Source: Thermohalobaculum sp050043005
GTDB lineage: Bacteria > Pseudomonadota > Alphaproteobacteria > Rhodobacterales > Rhodobacteraceae
Direction: 5' to 3'
Length of the DNA stretch: 64,000 nt
Assembly: GCA_050043005.1 (NCBI GenBank)
Contig: JBHJIZ010000030.1
Location: 1 to 64,000 of the forward strand
How positions within the stretch are numbered: position 1 is the first letter of the stretch; each line of letters starts with the position of its first letter. The notes beneath the pieces are model-generated. The model was not told where the DNA came from. It saw only the letters and a program-made list of their open reading frames with translations, and did not search any database. This document shows positions 42,174 to 51,098 of the stretch, piece by piece. The translations under genes and the position numbers were made by a program.

Positions 42174-43655
42174 ATGGTAGGCAAAATGCTGAAAAGAACG
42201 CTGTTCGCCGCGTGCTTGGCGGTGCTGAGCTTCGCGGCTTGGGGAGTGACTGCTGACGCGCAATCCGTACTCAAGGTGTCTCGCGGATTGAAATCAAACA
42301 ACATTTCCGTCGCGATAGATCGTGCAATCGTCTTGGACAGCCGTGTACAATTCGTGGAGGTCTCGGTGGCGAACCCCGAGATTGCGGACGTGCAGGTGAT
42401 CTCCAACAAGTCAGTCTACATCTTCGGCAGGCGGCGTGGAACGACATCGCTGACACTTTTGGGCGAGAACGGACGACTAATCACGAACGTGTTGATCCGC
42501 GTCGAAGCGGATCATTCGGAATTGAAGGAACGGTTGGTGCAAATCCTGCCGAACGAGCCGATCGAAGTTCGAACGGCCAATGGTGGACTGATCCTTTCTG
42601 GTGTAGTTTCGGGCAAGGCCAAGATCGATAAGGCCATGTCGCTCGCGCGCGCCTATGGCGGCGACGCGGTCACCAACATGATGACCGTGGGCGGTACGCA
42701 GCAGGTCATGCTCCGCGTCAAGGTCGCAGAAATCAATCGATCGGCAGGCAAAGAGTTGGGCATAAACTTAGGACTTTCCGGCACATCAGCGAGAGCCGCG
42801 CCTCAGGTTTTGACTGGCACAAATTTGCGGGCACAAGATGGTGGCGCTCGTCCGTTCCCGACAGAAGGAACCTCTGAGTTTGGTGGCACAGTTGGTGACG
42901 GTTTGGTTCGGACTGTTCCTGCGGCTGGAGCTTTCGCAGGTGCTTTCGGTGCCATCTTCACGATCGCAAATAACTTCATCTTGGATGTTCAGATCGATGC
43001 GCTTGAGCAAAAAGGGCTTGCAAAGACACTCTCCGAGCCAAATCTCGTCGCACTGTCCGGACGATCTGCCGAGTTTCTGGCAGGCGGCGAAGTTCCGATC
43101 ACGGTGGTCGGCGACGACGTCGACATCAGTGTTTCGTTCAAGCCAGTAGGAGTGAACGTCAGCTTCCTCCCGCAAGTCCTAGACAATGACCTGATCAATA
43201 TATCCGTCTCAGCGGAAGTGAGCCAGATCGACCCTGCCCTCTCGACCAATACCGGAGGCGTCGAGGTAGTCGGCTTTCAAACTCGTCGCGCCTCGACCGT
43301 GGTGGAGTTACGCGATGGGCAGGCGTTCGCAATCGCAGGATTGCTGCAAGAGGACTTCGAGGACACGATCAGCCAGGTTCCTTGGCTCGGTGATCTTCCG
43401 GTCTTGGGCACACTTTTCAGATCTGCGAACTTCCAGCGCGGGGAAACCGAGCTTGTTATCTTTGTCTCGGTTCATCTTGTTACCCCGGTTGACAGCGAGG
43501 ACGAACTCGCGCTGCCAACAGATCGGATTCGGATTCCCAATGAAACCGAACTCTTTCTTTTCGGACGCAGCGATGGCGGAACAACGTTCGGATCGTCAGG
43601 CTCTGGTCTCGAAAATGCCGGATTCGATGGGGAATATGGCTATGTGGTCGAGTGA
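42174..43655 (+). CDS. cpaC: Outer-membrane secretin of the Tad pilus (CpaC/RcpA)
   Basis: Forms the outer-membrane channel for the Flp pilus. 493 residues with a cleavable signal (LFAACLAVLSFAAWGVTADA). The N-terminal pilus/N0-like domain (about 35-110: AIVLDSRVQFVEVSVANPEI, VYIFGRRRGTTSLTLL) and a BON-like segment (VRTANGGLILSGVVSGKAKI) precede the secretin core (about 240-435), with VQIDALEQKGLAKTLSEPNL, VPITVVGDD and the C-terminal PWLGDLPVLGTLFRSANFQ. ATG 42174 or an ATG four codons in. It begins 121 bases after cpaB. Confidence 0.93.
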   Translation: MVGKMLKRTLFAACLAVLSFAAWGVTADAQSVLKVSRGLKSNNISVAIDRAIVLDSRVQFVEVSVANPEIADVQVISNKSVYIFGRRRGTTSLTLLGENGRLITNVLIRVEADHSELKERLVQILPNEPIEVRTANGGLILSGVVSGKAKIDKAMSLARAYGGDAVTNMMTVGGTQQVMLRVKVAEINRSAGKELGINLGLSGTSARAAPQVLTGTNLRAQDGGARPFPTEGTSEFGGTVGDGLVRTVPAAGAFAGAFGAIFTIANNFILDVQIDALEQKGLAKTLSEPNLVALSGRSAEFLAGGEVPITVVGDDVDISVSFKPVGVNVSFLPQVLDNDLINISVSAEVSQIDPALSTNTGGVEVVGFQTRRASTVVELRDGQAFAIAGLLQEDFEDTISQVPWLGDLPVLGTLFRSANFQRGETELVIFVSVHLVTPVDSEDELALPTDRIRIPNETELFLFGRSDGGTTFGSSGSGLENAGFDGEYGYVVE

Positions 43656-43662
43656 GGAATTC

Positions 43663-44292
43663 ATGAAACGCTGCATCACCTTTCCATTGATGGCCGCCGC
43701 GATCCTTCTTTCCGCCTGCGCACGTGAGGCTGGTGATGACAGCAGCCTCGCGGTCTATGGCGAGGCCCAACTTGCAAATTTCAACTCGCAGAAGGCTTAC
43801 AACTTTTCGAACCAGCGTTTGCGCAACCTCTCGCAAGACTTCGCGGGCAATACGACTGATACGGTGACCTTCGCATTCAACAAAGCAGTTCTGGACTCGA
43901 CCGCGCGGAGCGCTTTGGACACCCAGGTTTCCTGGCTCAAGGCGAACAAGACGGTCAAGATGACAATCATAGGGCACACCGATATCGTCGGCTCAGAGAG
44001 ATACAATGACAGGCTGGGTCTGCGGCGGGCGCGCGCAGTGTTGGGATATCTCGTCAGGAATGGAATCTCACGAAAGCGACTGGCTGCAATCGCATCACGA
44101 GGCGAGCGGGAACCAGTGGTTCAGACTGCCGAGCGTGAACGCCGCAATCGACGTGCAATCACCACAGTATCCGGGTTCGCGCGAAATTATGTTGGAACGG
44201 GGTTGGACGGACAAGTCGCAGCACGCATTTATGACGTATACCAGTCTGGGAATTACGGAGTCGAAACAGCCGCCTCGAGTGATGTTAACTAG
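43663..44292 (+). CDS. OmpA-family lipoprotein in the Tad locus (at the CpaD position)
   Basis: 209 residues from ATG 43663 with GAGG upstream. Lipoprotein signal MAAAILLSAC gives a lipidated Cys. The C-terminal OmpA-like domain (about 65-170) contains TVTFAFNKAVLDSTARSALD, IIGHTDIVGSERYNDRLGLR and ERRNRRAITT, which should bind diaminopimelate in peptidoglycan. It starts 7 bases after the secretin gene, where CpaD/RcpB stands in Caulobacter and Aggregatibacter, so it may be the secretin pilotin or wall anchor in this group. Confidence 0.88.
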   Translation: MKRCITFPLMAAAILLSACAREAGDDSSLAVYGEAQLANFNSQKAYNFSNQRLRNLSQDFAGNTTDTVTFAFNKAVLDSTARSALDTQVSWLKANKTVKMTIIGHTDIVGSERYNDRLGLRRARAVLGYLVRNGISRKRLAAIASRGEREPVVQTAERERRNRRAITTVSGFARNYVGTGLDGQVAARIYDVYQSGNYGVETAASSDVN

Positions 44293-44375
44293 ATGCGAGG
44301 GCTGTCGTGCGATCTTTTTGGTAAGGTTTCAGCGACAAGTATCGCAGATCGCATGTACCTTTAGTCGGAGCTAAG

Positions 44376-45023
44376 ATGTCGATACTGCCGGACATTTTCG
44401 TTCATCTCCGCGCGTTCGCGCATGATGAGCGTGGTGCAGCAGGCATCGAGTTCATCATGACACTTCCACTGCTGATCGGGGCACTCGTCCTAACCGCAGA
44501 ATATGGGAAGGCTCTGAGATACAGGATGATTTTGACTGCAGCGACGGCTGACGTGACGTCATTCCTATCACGCGCACCCCTCGCTGGTGACTCTGCCGAC
44601 CTAACAACCGTCGCATTCTACGAAGAATTCACCGAGCAAGCTGAGTCGATGATCGAAGCTAGGATGGGCGGCGAGGTACAGCTGACAGCAAGTGTGTTTC
44701 AGGAGCCCAGAGAATTCGCTCTGAGAAGCGAAACGGTCTCGATCGTCGTCCGAACAGACATCTGTCTCAACATCGCACTCTTGGGCTTCATCAACTCGAT
44801 CTGGAACGGACCCGGCAACGCTGCCCGCTCGTTCTGCGACGCGTCGACGACTGCCGAAGACGGACCAGCCGAAGAACTGCCGACCGTTATTCCAATGTCC
44901 GCACAGGTGCAAACCAAATGGCTCTATGATGCGAGCCAGATCGGCCAGGCCGATTGCAGCAATGTCGAACGCGCGCAGGACTTGTGCGGGACGTCGTCGG
45001 ACGCTGATGCGGGCTCAACGTAA
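44376..45023 (+). CDS. TadE-like minor pseudopilin
   Basis: 215 residues. A type IVb pilin-like N-terminus (HDERGAAGIEFIMTLPLLIG) has a cleavage Gly followed by Glu at +5, then a hydrophobic helix to about residue 47 and a soluble domain with four cysteines. TadE-family pseudopilins are cut by the same prepilin peptidase as the pilin and are needed for pilus assembly. It follows the OmpA gene by 83 bases, and its TAA overlaps the ATG of the next gene. Confidence 0.85.
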   Translation: MSILPDIFVHLRAFAHDERGAAGIEFIMTLPLLIGALVLTAEYGKALRYRMILTAATADVTSFLSRAPLAGDSADLTTVAFYEEFTEQAESMIEARMGGEVQLTASVFQEPREFALRSETVSIVVRTDICLNIALLGFINSIWNGPGNAARSFCDASTTAEDGPAEELPTVIPMSAQVQTKWLYDASQIGQADCSNVERAQDLCGTSSDADAGST

Positions 45024-45700
45024 TGCAGCAAATCAGCCGCCTGTTGATGTCATTTCGAAAAAATGAACGCGGAGCGATGGTCGTCGACCACATCCCTGTG
45101 TTCTTTGCGGTAACGATCATAGTGCTCGTGATCATCGAAATCGCGCTTGCGCACTTTCTATTGTTGCGCGCACAGAAAGCTGCGGCGGTGGGCGCTCGGA
45201 TGGCGATAACTCTGCCACCAGCGATCGCGGATGTTCCAACTATTAACGAACCGATCACGCCGAATGGGGGACTAAGGGTTCCATGCTTTAGCAATGTCGG
45301 TCCGGCCAATTGCGTCGATCCTGGCGGGCCGTGGACATGTACCGGTGACGCTTGTTCCAATCTCGGCGGCCTCGTAATGGACCGGATTGTTAGTGAGATA
45401 CAGCGCATTGATTTTCGTGTGACATCGGATGCGGTGACGTTGACCTACACAAACCGTCAACTGGGAAACGCGAATGGACCGTTTATGCCTGAAATCAGCG
45501 TAAGGTTAGCGCCACAAGCCTACGAGTTTACGTTGATCCAGCTTGGGCCGTCTCAAGAGCAGGCCGATCCCCACCCGTTCATGGTCAATTTCGTCGGTGA
45601 CACCGTTGCCAATGATCCCACGGTCTACGATGGTGTCGTGGCAAGCGCGTTCGGCGAGGGACTTGACATCGATCCGTTGAATCCCGGCATCAATCCCTGA
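45023..45700 (+). CDS. Second Tad pseudopilin (TadE/TadF-like)
   Basis: 225 residues. The leader FRKNERGAMVVDHIPVFFAV again has Gly followed by an acidic residue (Asp) at +5 and then a hydrophobic helix (IIVLVIIEIALAHFLLL). The soluble part carries paired cysteines (VPCFSNVGPANCVDP, WTCTGDACSN) that could form disulfides in the periplasm. It is translationally coupled to the TadE-like gene (TAATG) and likely forms a TadE-TadF type complex with it. No separate TadG is present. 13 bases before cpaE. Confidence 0.82.
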   Translation: MQQISRLLMSFRKNERGAMVVDHIPVFFAVTIIVLVIIEIALAHFLLLRAQKAAAVGARMAITLPPAIADVPTINEPITPNGGLRVPCFSNVGPANCVDPGGPWTCTGDACSNLGGLVMDRIVSEIQRIDFRVTSDAVTLTYTNRQLGNANGPFMPEISVRLAPQAYEFTLIQLGPSQEQADPHPFMVNFVGDTVANDPTVYDGVVASAFGEGLDIDPLNPGINP

Positions 45701-45713
45701 TCGATCGGGCAAA

Positions 45714-46946
45714 ATGGCTTTTTCCTTCACCACCGCACAGCAGGAACCGTCTGTTGAAGAAGCACTCGTCTTCGCGGACGGCTTCACGGAGTTTGACGCG
45801 CTGGCCGACGAACTGGATGTCGAGTTCGGCGTGCAGAACTGGCGCGTGGTCGCGAACCACGACGCGGATCGCGCAATCTCCGAGGCAAACGGCACCATCC
45901 CGTTCGCGGTTTTCGCAGTGTCGTCCGACTTGCCGCAATCGATCGAAGGGCCCGCCCTGCTGATCCGCCAGGCGCAAGACGCGAACATGTCCATCCTTCT
46001 GGATGTCGGTGACATCTCGACACGTGCAACGCACCGGCTCATCCGTGAAGGCGTTGCGGAGTTTCTTCCCTATCCCGACGAAGAGGGCGCCTTGTCACAA
46101 GCCATCGGCAAGCTGCGCCAGGAACGCATTGCGCAGATTGCCGGGAAGACCGCAGGCGGACCAGACCGGCTCGGCAAGGTGATCACGAGCTACGGATCTG
46201 CTGGCGGGGTCGGTGCCAGCACGTTCGTTGTGAATCTCGCCTGGGAACTCGGGGTCGCCGGGCGCAAGGACAAGCGTTCCGTCGCGCTCCTCGATTTCAA
46301 TTTCCAGTACGGCTCGATTGCGACATACCTTGATGTCCCGCGACGCGAAGCTGTCTACGAGCTGGTCTCGGACGCATCGTCGCTCGATCACACCGGCCTC
46401 ATCCAGGCACTCAGTCCTTATCAGGACACACTTCACGTCCTGACGGCACCACGCGATGCGCTGCCTCTCGACATCGTGTCGCCATCGGACATCAGCGCCA
46501 TCGTCACCCTCGCGCGTGAGGCGTTTGACTATGTGCTGATCGATATGCCACAGGCACTCATGAACTGGTCCGAACAGGTCTATTCGGCCAGCGACGTGTT
46601 CTACGCGCTGATGGAGATCGATATGCGGTCGGCGCAGAACATGTTCCGGTTCCTGAGAACTCTGAAGGCCGAAGACATGTCGCTGGACAAGATCCGCTTC
46701 ATTCTCAACCGTGCACCGGGTCTGACGGATCTCAGTGGCAAGGCGCGGGTCAAGCGCGTCGCCGACAGCTTGGGTATAGAATACTCCTACACGCTGCCCG
46801 AGGGCGGCAAGCAGGTTATTAACGCTTGCGACCAGGGTGTGCCGCTCGCAACAGCGGCAAAATCGAATCCGTTGCGCAAGGAAATCGCGCGCATCGCCAA
46901 GGTCATCCTCGAGACCGACGCGAAAGCCGCTACGACCGCGCGCTAG
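45714..46946 (+). CDS. cpaE: Pilus localisation ATPase CpaE/TadZ
   Basis: MinD/ParA-like ATPase that places the Tad machine at the pole. 410 residues: an N-terminal receiver-like domain (about 10-130) then the ATPase domain. The nucleotide loop reads SYGSAGGVGASTFVVNLA, an atypical deviant Walker A in which the first lysine is lost, as seen in some TadZ proteins. VALLDFNFQYGSIATYLDV is the switch region. It is 26 bases upstream of cpaF. Confidence 0.9.
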   Translation: MAFSFTTAQQEPSVEEALVFADGFTEFDALADELDVEFGVQNWRVVANHDADRAISEANGTIPFAVFAVSSDLPQSIEGPALLIRQAQDANMSILLDVGDISTRATHRLIREGVAEFLPYPDEEGALSQAIGKLRQERIAQIAGKTAGGPDRLGKVITSYGSAGGVGASTFVVNLAWELGVAGRKDKRSVALLDFNFQYGSIATYLDVPRREAVYELVSDASSLDHTGLIQALSPYQDTLHVLTAPRDALPLDIVSPSDISAIVTLAREAFDYVLIDMPQALMNWSEQVYSASDVFYALMEIDMRSAQNMFRFLRTLKAEDMSLDKIRFILNRAPGLTDLSGKARVKRVADSLGIEYSYTLPEGGKQVINACDQGVPLATAAKSNPLRKEIARIAKVILETDAKAATTAR

Positions 46947-46972
46947 CGGTCTTACATCAGAGAGGACAAGGC

Positions 46973-48475
46973 ATGTTTCGCAGGATCCGTGAGACATCGA
47001 ACCCCGTTCCGGATCGTCCGGGGCAGATGCCACCGCCGGACCAACCGCGGACGCGTCAGGAAATGACTCTTCGTAACGATCTGGCCGCCCGCCCAGATGA
47101 CCGTCCGCGCGAGACGGAAGATCCCAGTTCTTTCGACAAGCTTTCGCGGCTAGCGAAGGATGTGAAACGCCAAGTCCTGACACCCGAACAGGAAAGCGAG
47201 GCACGACGTCGCCGGCGTCTTCTTTCGCTCCGCGTCGATCTGCACAAGCGGCTGCTGGAGGAGTTGAACCTCTCGGCGATCGACAAGGTCAGCGAGTCCG
47301 AACTCAAGACCGAGATCAACAATGTGGTCCGCGAAGAGCTCAGAAATTCGGATCTGGTGCTCTCACGGCGTGAGCTCGACCGGCTCTGCAACGAATTGAT
47401 CGACGAGGTCATGGGACTTGGGCCTCTCGAACCCCTGCTCCGCGATCAAGAGGTCACCGATATCCTCGTGAACACGCACGAGAACTGTTATGTCGAACGC
47501 CACGGGCGCCTCGTGCGCACGGATGTCCAGTTCAAGGACAACGCTCACCTGATGCGTGTGATCAACAAGATCGTCAGCGCGGTGGGCCGCCGTGTTGATG
47601 AAAGCCAACCCTGGGTTGATGCCCGTCTCTCCGATGGAAGCCGTGTGAACGCGATGGTGCCACCCTGCGCGGTCGACGGCCCGCTCCTCTCGATCCGGAA
47701 ATTCTCGAAGATCCCATTCACGGTCGACAAACTGATCGAGGGTGGCGCGTTCTCTGAGGAAATGGCGCTCTACCTGCACGCCTGCGTCCGCTGCAAGCTC
47801 AACATTCTTGTTTCGGGCGGTACGGGCTCCGGGAAAACCACTAATCTCAATGCGCTTTCGAGCTTCATTCCAGAAGAGGAACGGATCGTCACGATCGAGG
47901 ATACGGCCGAGCTACAGCTCCAGCAGGATCATGTCGGCCGCATGGAGAGCCGACCAGCGAACATCGAGGGCTCCGGCGCGGTCACGCAGCGCGACCTCTT
48001 GAAGAACGCGCTGCGGATGCGGCCAGATCGCATCATCGTCGGAGAGACGCGTGGCGACGAAGTGATCGACATGCTGCAGGCAATGAACACCGGCCATGAT
48101 GGCTCGATGACGACCCTTCACGCGAACTCTGCACGCGATGCGTTGTCACGGCTCGAGAACATGATCGGCATGTCCGGCATCGACCTGCCGCTAAAGGCCG
48201 TTCGGACCAACGTCGCCTCGGCCATTCACATCATCGCGCAGGTCAGCAGGATGACCGATGGCAAGCGTCGGATGACGTCGATCCAGGAGATCGTCGGCAT
48301 GGAGGGCGATGTCATCACGATGCAAGAGATCTTCAAATTCGAGAGAACCGGCGTCGATTCCAATGGCCGGATCCGAGGGCGGTTCACGGCAACCGGAATT
48401 CGTTCGCAATTTGCAGATCGTTTTGCACAATGGGGCTACGAATTGCCACAAAGTTTGTTCAGACCTGACACCTAA
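46973..48475 (+). CDS. cpaF: Pilus motor ATPase CpaF/TadA
   Basis: Secretion ATPase that drives both extension and retraction of Tad pili. 500 residues from ATG 46973 with GAGG upstream. An N-terminal helical domain is followed by LGPLEPLLRDQEVTDILVN, the Walker A VSGGTGSGKTTNLNALSSF, Asp box RIVTIEDTAELQLQ, Walker B MRPDRIIVGETRGDE and the His box DGSMTTLHANSARDAL. All catalytic pieces are intact. Between cpaE and tadB. Confidence 0.96.
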   Translation: MFRRIRETSNPVPDRPGQMPPPDQPRTRQEMTLRNDLAARPDDRPRETEDPSSFDKLSRLAKDVKRQVLTPEQESEARRRRRLLSLRVDLHKRLLEELNLSAIDKVSESELKTEINNVVREELRNSDLVLSRRELDRLCNELIDEVMGLGPLEPLLRDQEVTDILVNTHENCYVERHGRLVRTDVQFKDNAHLMRVINKIVSAVGRRVDESQPWVDARLSDGSRVNAMVPPCAVDGPLLSIRKFSKIPFTVDKLIEGGAFSEEMALYLHACVRCKLNILVSGGTGSGKTTNLNALSSFIPEEERIVTIEDTAELQLQQDHVGRMESRPANIEGSGAVTQRDLLKNALRMRPDRIIVGETRGDEVIDMLQAMNTGHDGSMTTLHANSARDALSRLENMIGMSGIDLPLKAVRTNVASAIHIIAQVSRMTDGKRRMTSIQEIVGMEGDVITMQEIFKFERTGVDSNGRIRGRFTATGIRSQFADRFAQWGYELPQSLFRPDT

Positions 48476-48511
48476 GGTCGGAACGAGCGGAACGAACTGG
48501 AGTCTGAGCAG

Positions 48512-49474
48512 GTGCTCTTTCAACCGATCATATACGCGTTGATCTTCATCGGCGTGCTCTTCATTGTTGAAGGGCTGTATCTGGTCGCGTTCGGTAAAAC
48601 GCTCCGGCGGGAAAAGCGGGTAAACCGCCGCCTTTCGCTGCTCCACGAGGGCCGCGATACCGAAGAAGTGCTGTCGATCCTTCGCAGCGAACGCGAAGGC
48701 GATCCTAAGGCCGGTACGTATCCAATTATCGGTCCACTGACCGAGATGGCGCGTCACGCAAACATCGTCGTCTCGACACGTACGATTGTTATGGTTCTGC
48801 TGGCCATCATTGCCGTTGCCTTCGCACTGCTGTTCGCGTTCACCAGTGCCGCACTTCAGATCCAGATTGTGGTGGCCATCGTCACCGGCTATGCAGCAGT
48901 CTACCTCTGGCTCCGCAACAAAGCGCGCAAACGGATCGCTCTGTTCGAGGAACAATTGCCAGACGCGCTCGATCTCATGGTTAGATCGCTCCGCGTCGGC
49001 CACCCGATCAACGCTGCGATCAGTATAATCGCCCGCGAAATGCCTGACCCGCTTGGGAGTGAGTTCGGCCTTATCGCGGACGAGGCGACTTACGGTATGA
49101 CCGTTACGGAGGCGCTTGACCGTATGGCCTCGCGCGTCCCGGTCCCGGATCTTCGTTTCCTGGCGATCGCGATCAACATTCAAACAACGTCGGGTGGAAA
49201 CCTCGCCGAGATTCTGGATGGTCTCAGCAAGGTTATCCGGTCGCGCTTCAAGTTGTTCCGCAAGGTTAAAGCCATCACGGCAGAGGCGCGCTGGTCCGGC
49301 TGGTTTCTATCGATTTTCCCGATCGTCGCGCTTCTCGCGGTACAAGTTGTCCGGCCAGAGTACTACGACCGGGTCGCTGATCATCCGATGTTCATTCCGG
49401 GCGCGGTGCTGACGTTCGTACTCCTGGTCATAAACATCATTTTCATGCGCATTCTCGTGAACATCAAAGTGTAG
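48512..49474 (+). CDS. tadB: Tad inner-membrane platform protein TadB
   Basis: Polytopic GspF-like platform protein. 320 residues from GTG 48512: a helix at about 1-24, paired helices around 92-132, a cytoplasmic T2SSF domain (about 150-270: QLPDALDLMVRSLRVGHPIN, RVPVPDLRFLAIAINIQTTS) and C-terminal helices (SGWFLSIFPIVALLAVQVV, VLTFVLLVINIIFM). It pairs with TadC, encoded 14 bases downstream, and is driven by CpaF. Confidence 0.93.
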   Translation: MLFQPIIYALIFIGVLFIVEGLYLVAFGKTLRREKRVNRRLSLLHEGRDTEEVLSILRSEREGDPKAGTYPIIGPLTEMARHANIVVSTRTIVMVLLAIIAVAFALLFAFTSAALQIQIVVAIVTGYAAVYLWLRNKARKRIALFEEQLPDALDLMVRSLRVGHPINAAISIIAREMPDPLGSEFGLIADEATYGMTVTEALDRMASRVPVPDLRFLAIAINIQTTSGGNLAEILDGLSKVIRSRFKLFRKVKAITAEARWSGWFLSIFPIVALLAVQVVRPEYYDRVADHPMFIPGAVLTFVLLVINIIFMRILVNIKV

Positions 49475-49488
49475 AGCCGAGGTACGGG

Positions 49489-50499
49489 ATGTTCACGGCT
49501 CAAACCGAACCAGCTACTGGTGTTGCGACGGAGATCTTTTCGAACCTCTGGACAACGCTCGAGAATGCATATGGCCCGGCAGGCCCTTTCTACGCGGTCG
49601 CAGCGCTCGGGATGCTGCTGGCACTGATTTCGCTTCCCTTCCTGCTCAGGAAAGAAAAGGATCCGCTTGATCGCTTCTCGTTCAAGGACGAGCGGCTAGA
49701 GGATGACTTGATCCGCCTGCGCAGCAGTGTGGACGACGGCCGAATGCAAGGCCTCGCACCATTGCTCGAGCCGACGGATGAAGAAGAACTCAGCAGTACC
49801 CGCAAAGAATTACGCTCTGCAGGATACCGGGGCGAGTCCGCTGTCCGGATCTACGCCTTCGCGCGCGCCGCAGGTGGTTTGGGCGCATTGCTCTTTGGCG
49901 TGATCTTCACCCTTTTGATCCCAAACGAGCCGGATATTGTGATCTCCGCAGCAATCTCCGCGCTCCTTGGTTTGGCGGGATACTTCGTGCCAGTCTATTG
50001 GGTAAAACGTCAGACGTCGGTCCGGCGAGAGGAGATTCAGAACGCTTTTCCCGACTCGATGGACATGATGCTGGTCTGCATCGAAGGTGGACAGTCGCTC
50101 GACCAGGCAATGGCGCGCGTGGGCCAAGAGATGAAGGCGAGCGGCACTCCGCTTGCGGAAGAACTCGAACAGGTCAGCACTGAGTTCCGCGCAGGCAAGG
50201 ACCGCACGACCGTTTTGCGAGATCTGGCCGAACGCTGCAACGTCCACGACATATCCTCCTTCGTGACCGTGCTGATCCAGTCTCAGACGTTCGGTACTTC
50301 GGTTAGCCAGGCGCTCCGTGTCTATGCGTCTGAAATGCGCGATAAACGTCTGATGCGCGCCGAGGAAAAAGCAAACATCCTTCCAACCAAGCTTACACTC
50401 GGTACAATGCTTTTCACAGTGCCGCCGCTGATCCTGATTCTGATCGGGCCTTCGGTGATCGAAATTCTTCGCTCGATTTCTCAAATGGCCGGCGGATGA
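49489..50499 (+). CDS. tadC: Tad inner-membrane platform protein TadC
   Basis: The second GspF-like platform protein. 336 residues: an N-terminal helix (AVAALGMLLALISLPFLL), paired helices about 128-165, the T2SSF domain (FPDSMDMMLVCIEGGQSLDQ, LAERCNVHDISSFVTVLIQS) and C-terminal helix FTVPPLILILIGPSVIEIL. Its TGA overlaps the tadD ATG (50496-50499). Confidence 0.93.
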   Translation: MFTAQTEPATGVATEIFSNLWTTLENAYGPAGPFYAVAALGMLLALISLPFLLRKEKDPLDRFSFKDERLEDDLIRLRSSVDDGRMQGLAPLLEPTDEEELSSTRKELRSAGYRGESAVRIYAFARAAGGLGALLFGVIFTLLIPNEPDIVISAAISALLGLAGYFVPVYWVKRQTSVRREEIQNAFPDSMDMMLVCIEGGQSLDQAMARVGQEMKASGTPLAEELEQVSTEFRAGKDRTTVLRDLAERCNVHDISSFVTVLIQSQTFGTSVSQALRVYASEMRDKRLMRAEEKANILPTKLTLGTMLFTVPPLILILIGPSVIEILRSISQMAGG

Positions 50500-51095
50500 C
50501 CGCAATGGTCTCGCATCAAACGGGTCTTCGGGTTGCGAGTGTTTTTTTCGCGTTATTGCTTGCTGCGGGCTGCCAGCTTCAATCTCCAACGGCGAAACTG
50601 CCGCCTGCCGATGCTCTGCCAGCGCCACAGACAACTTATCTCGCACTAGGCCGCACGCTTCTGAAGCAGAACCGGGTAGCCCTCGCACGCGATGCCTTCA
50701 TCCGGTCTATCAGGGTCGAAGGCGCCAGTGCAGCAGCACTCACCGGCGCCGGAATTACAGCGGAAAAGCAAGGCTTGCTCAACGCGGCTCAGCGCTTCTT
50801 CGAGCGCGCCCGCCTCCTGGCACCAGACTCCGTCCTTGCACACAACAACCTTGGCGCGGTTCACTATCGACTCGGGGAGTATCATGCGGCGCGGCGGGCC
50901 TTCCGTACGGCTTTCGCGTTGTCGTCAGGTGCGAGCCAGATCGCCGCAAAGAATCTGACGATGTCGGAACTTGCCATTGCCAGGGCAAGCGAAGGTCCGG
51001 ATGTTATCGTCAGAAACCCGATTCAGCTCATGAGATTGGGCAGCGGACACTACACGTTGCAGCCGGATGAACCGGTTGAACAAGGAGAGGGATAG
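50496..51095 (+). CDS. tadD: TadD-like TPR lipoprotein
   Basis: 199 residues. Signal sequence with lipobox ALLLAAGC, then two to three TPR repeats (about 45-150: TTYLALGRTLLKQNRVALAR, NAAQRFFERARLLAPDSVLA, NLGAVHYRLGEYHAARRAF). TadD is thought to help the secretin and outer-membrane assembly. ATG overlaps the tadC stop. A second TPR lipoprotein gene follows after 3 bases. Confidence 0.88.
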   Translation: MTAMVSHQTGLRVASVFFALLLAAGCQLQSPTAKLPPADALPAPQTTYLALGRTLLKQNRVALARDAFIRSIRVEGASAAALTGAGITAEKQGLLNAAQRFFERARLLAPDSVLAHNNLGAVHYRLGEYHAARRAFRTAFALSSGASQIAAKNLTMSELAIARASEGPDVIVRNPIQLMRLGSGHYTLQPDEPVEQGEG

Positions 51096-51098
51096 AAG

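Noticed and set aside
46208..46260. CpaE as a damaged ATPase because the Walker A lysine is missing
   Set aside because: Known TadZ/CpaE proteins often have atypical nucleotide loops, so this is not taken as a lesion.
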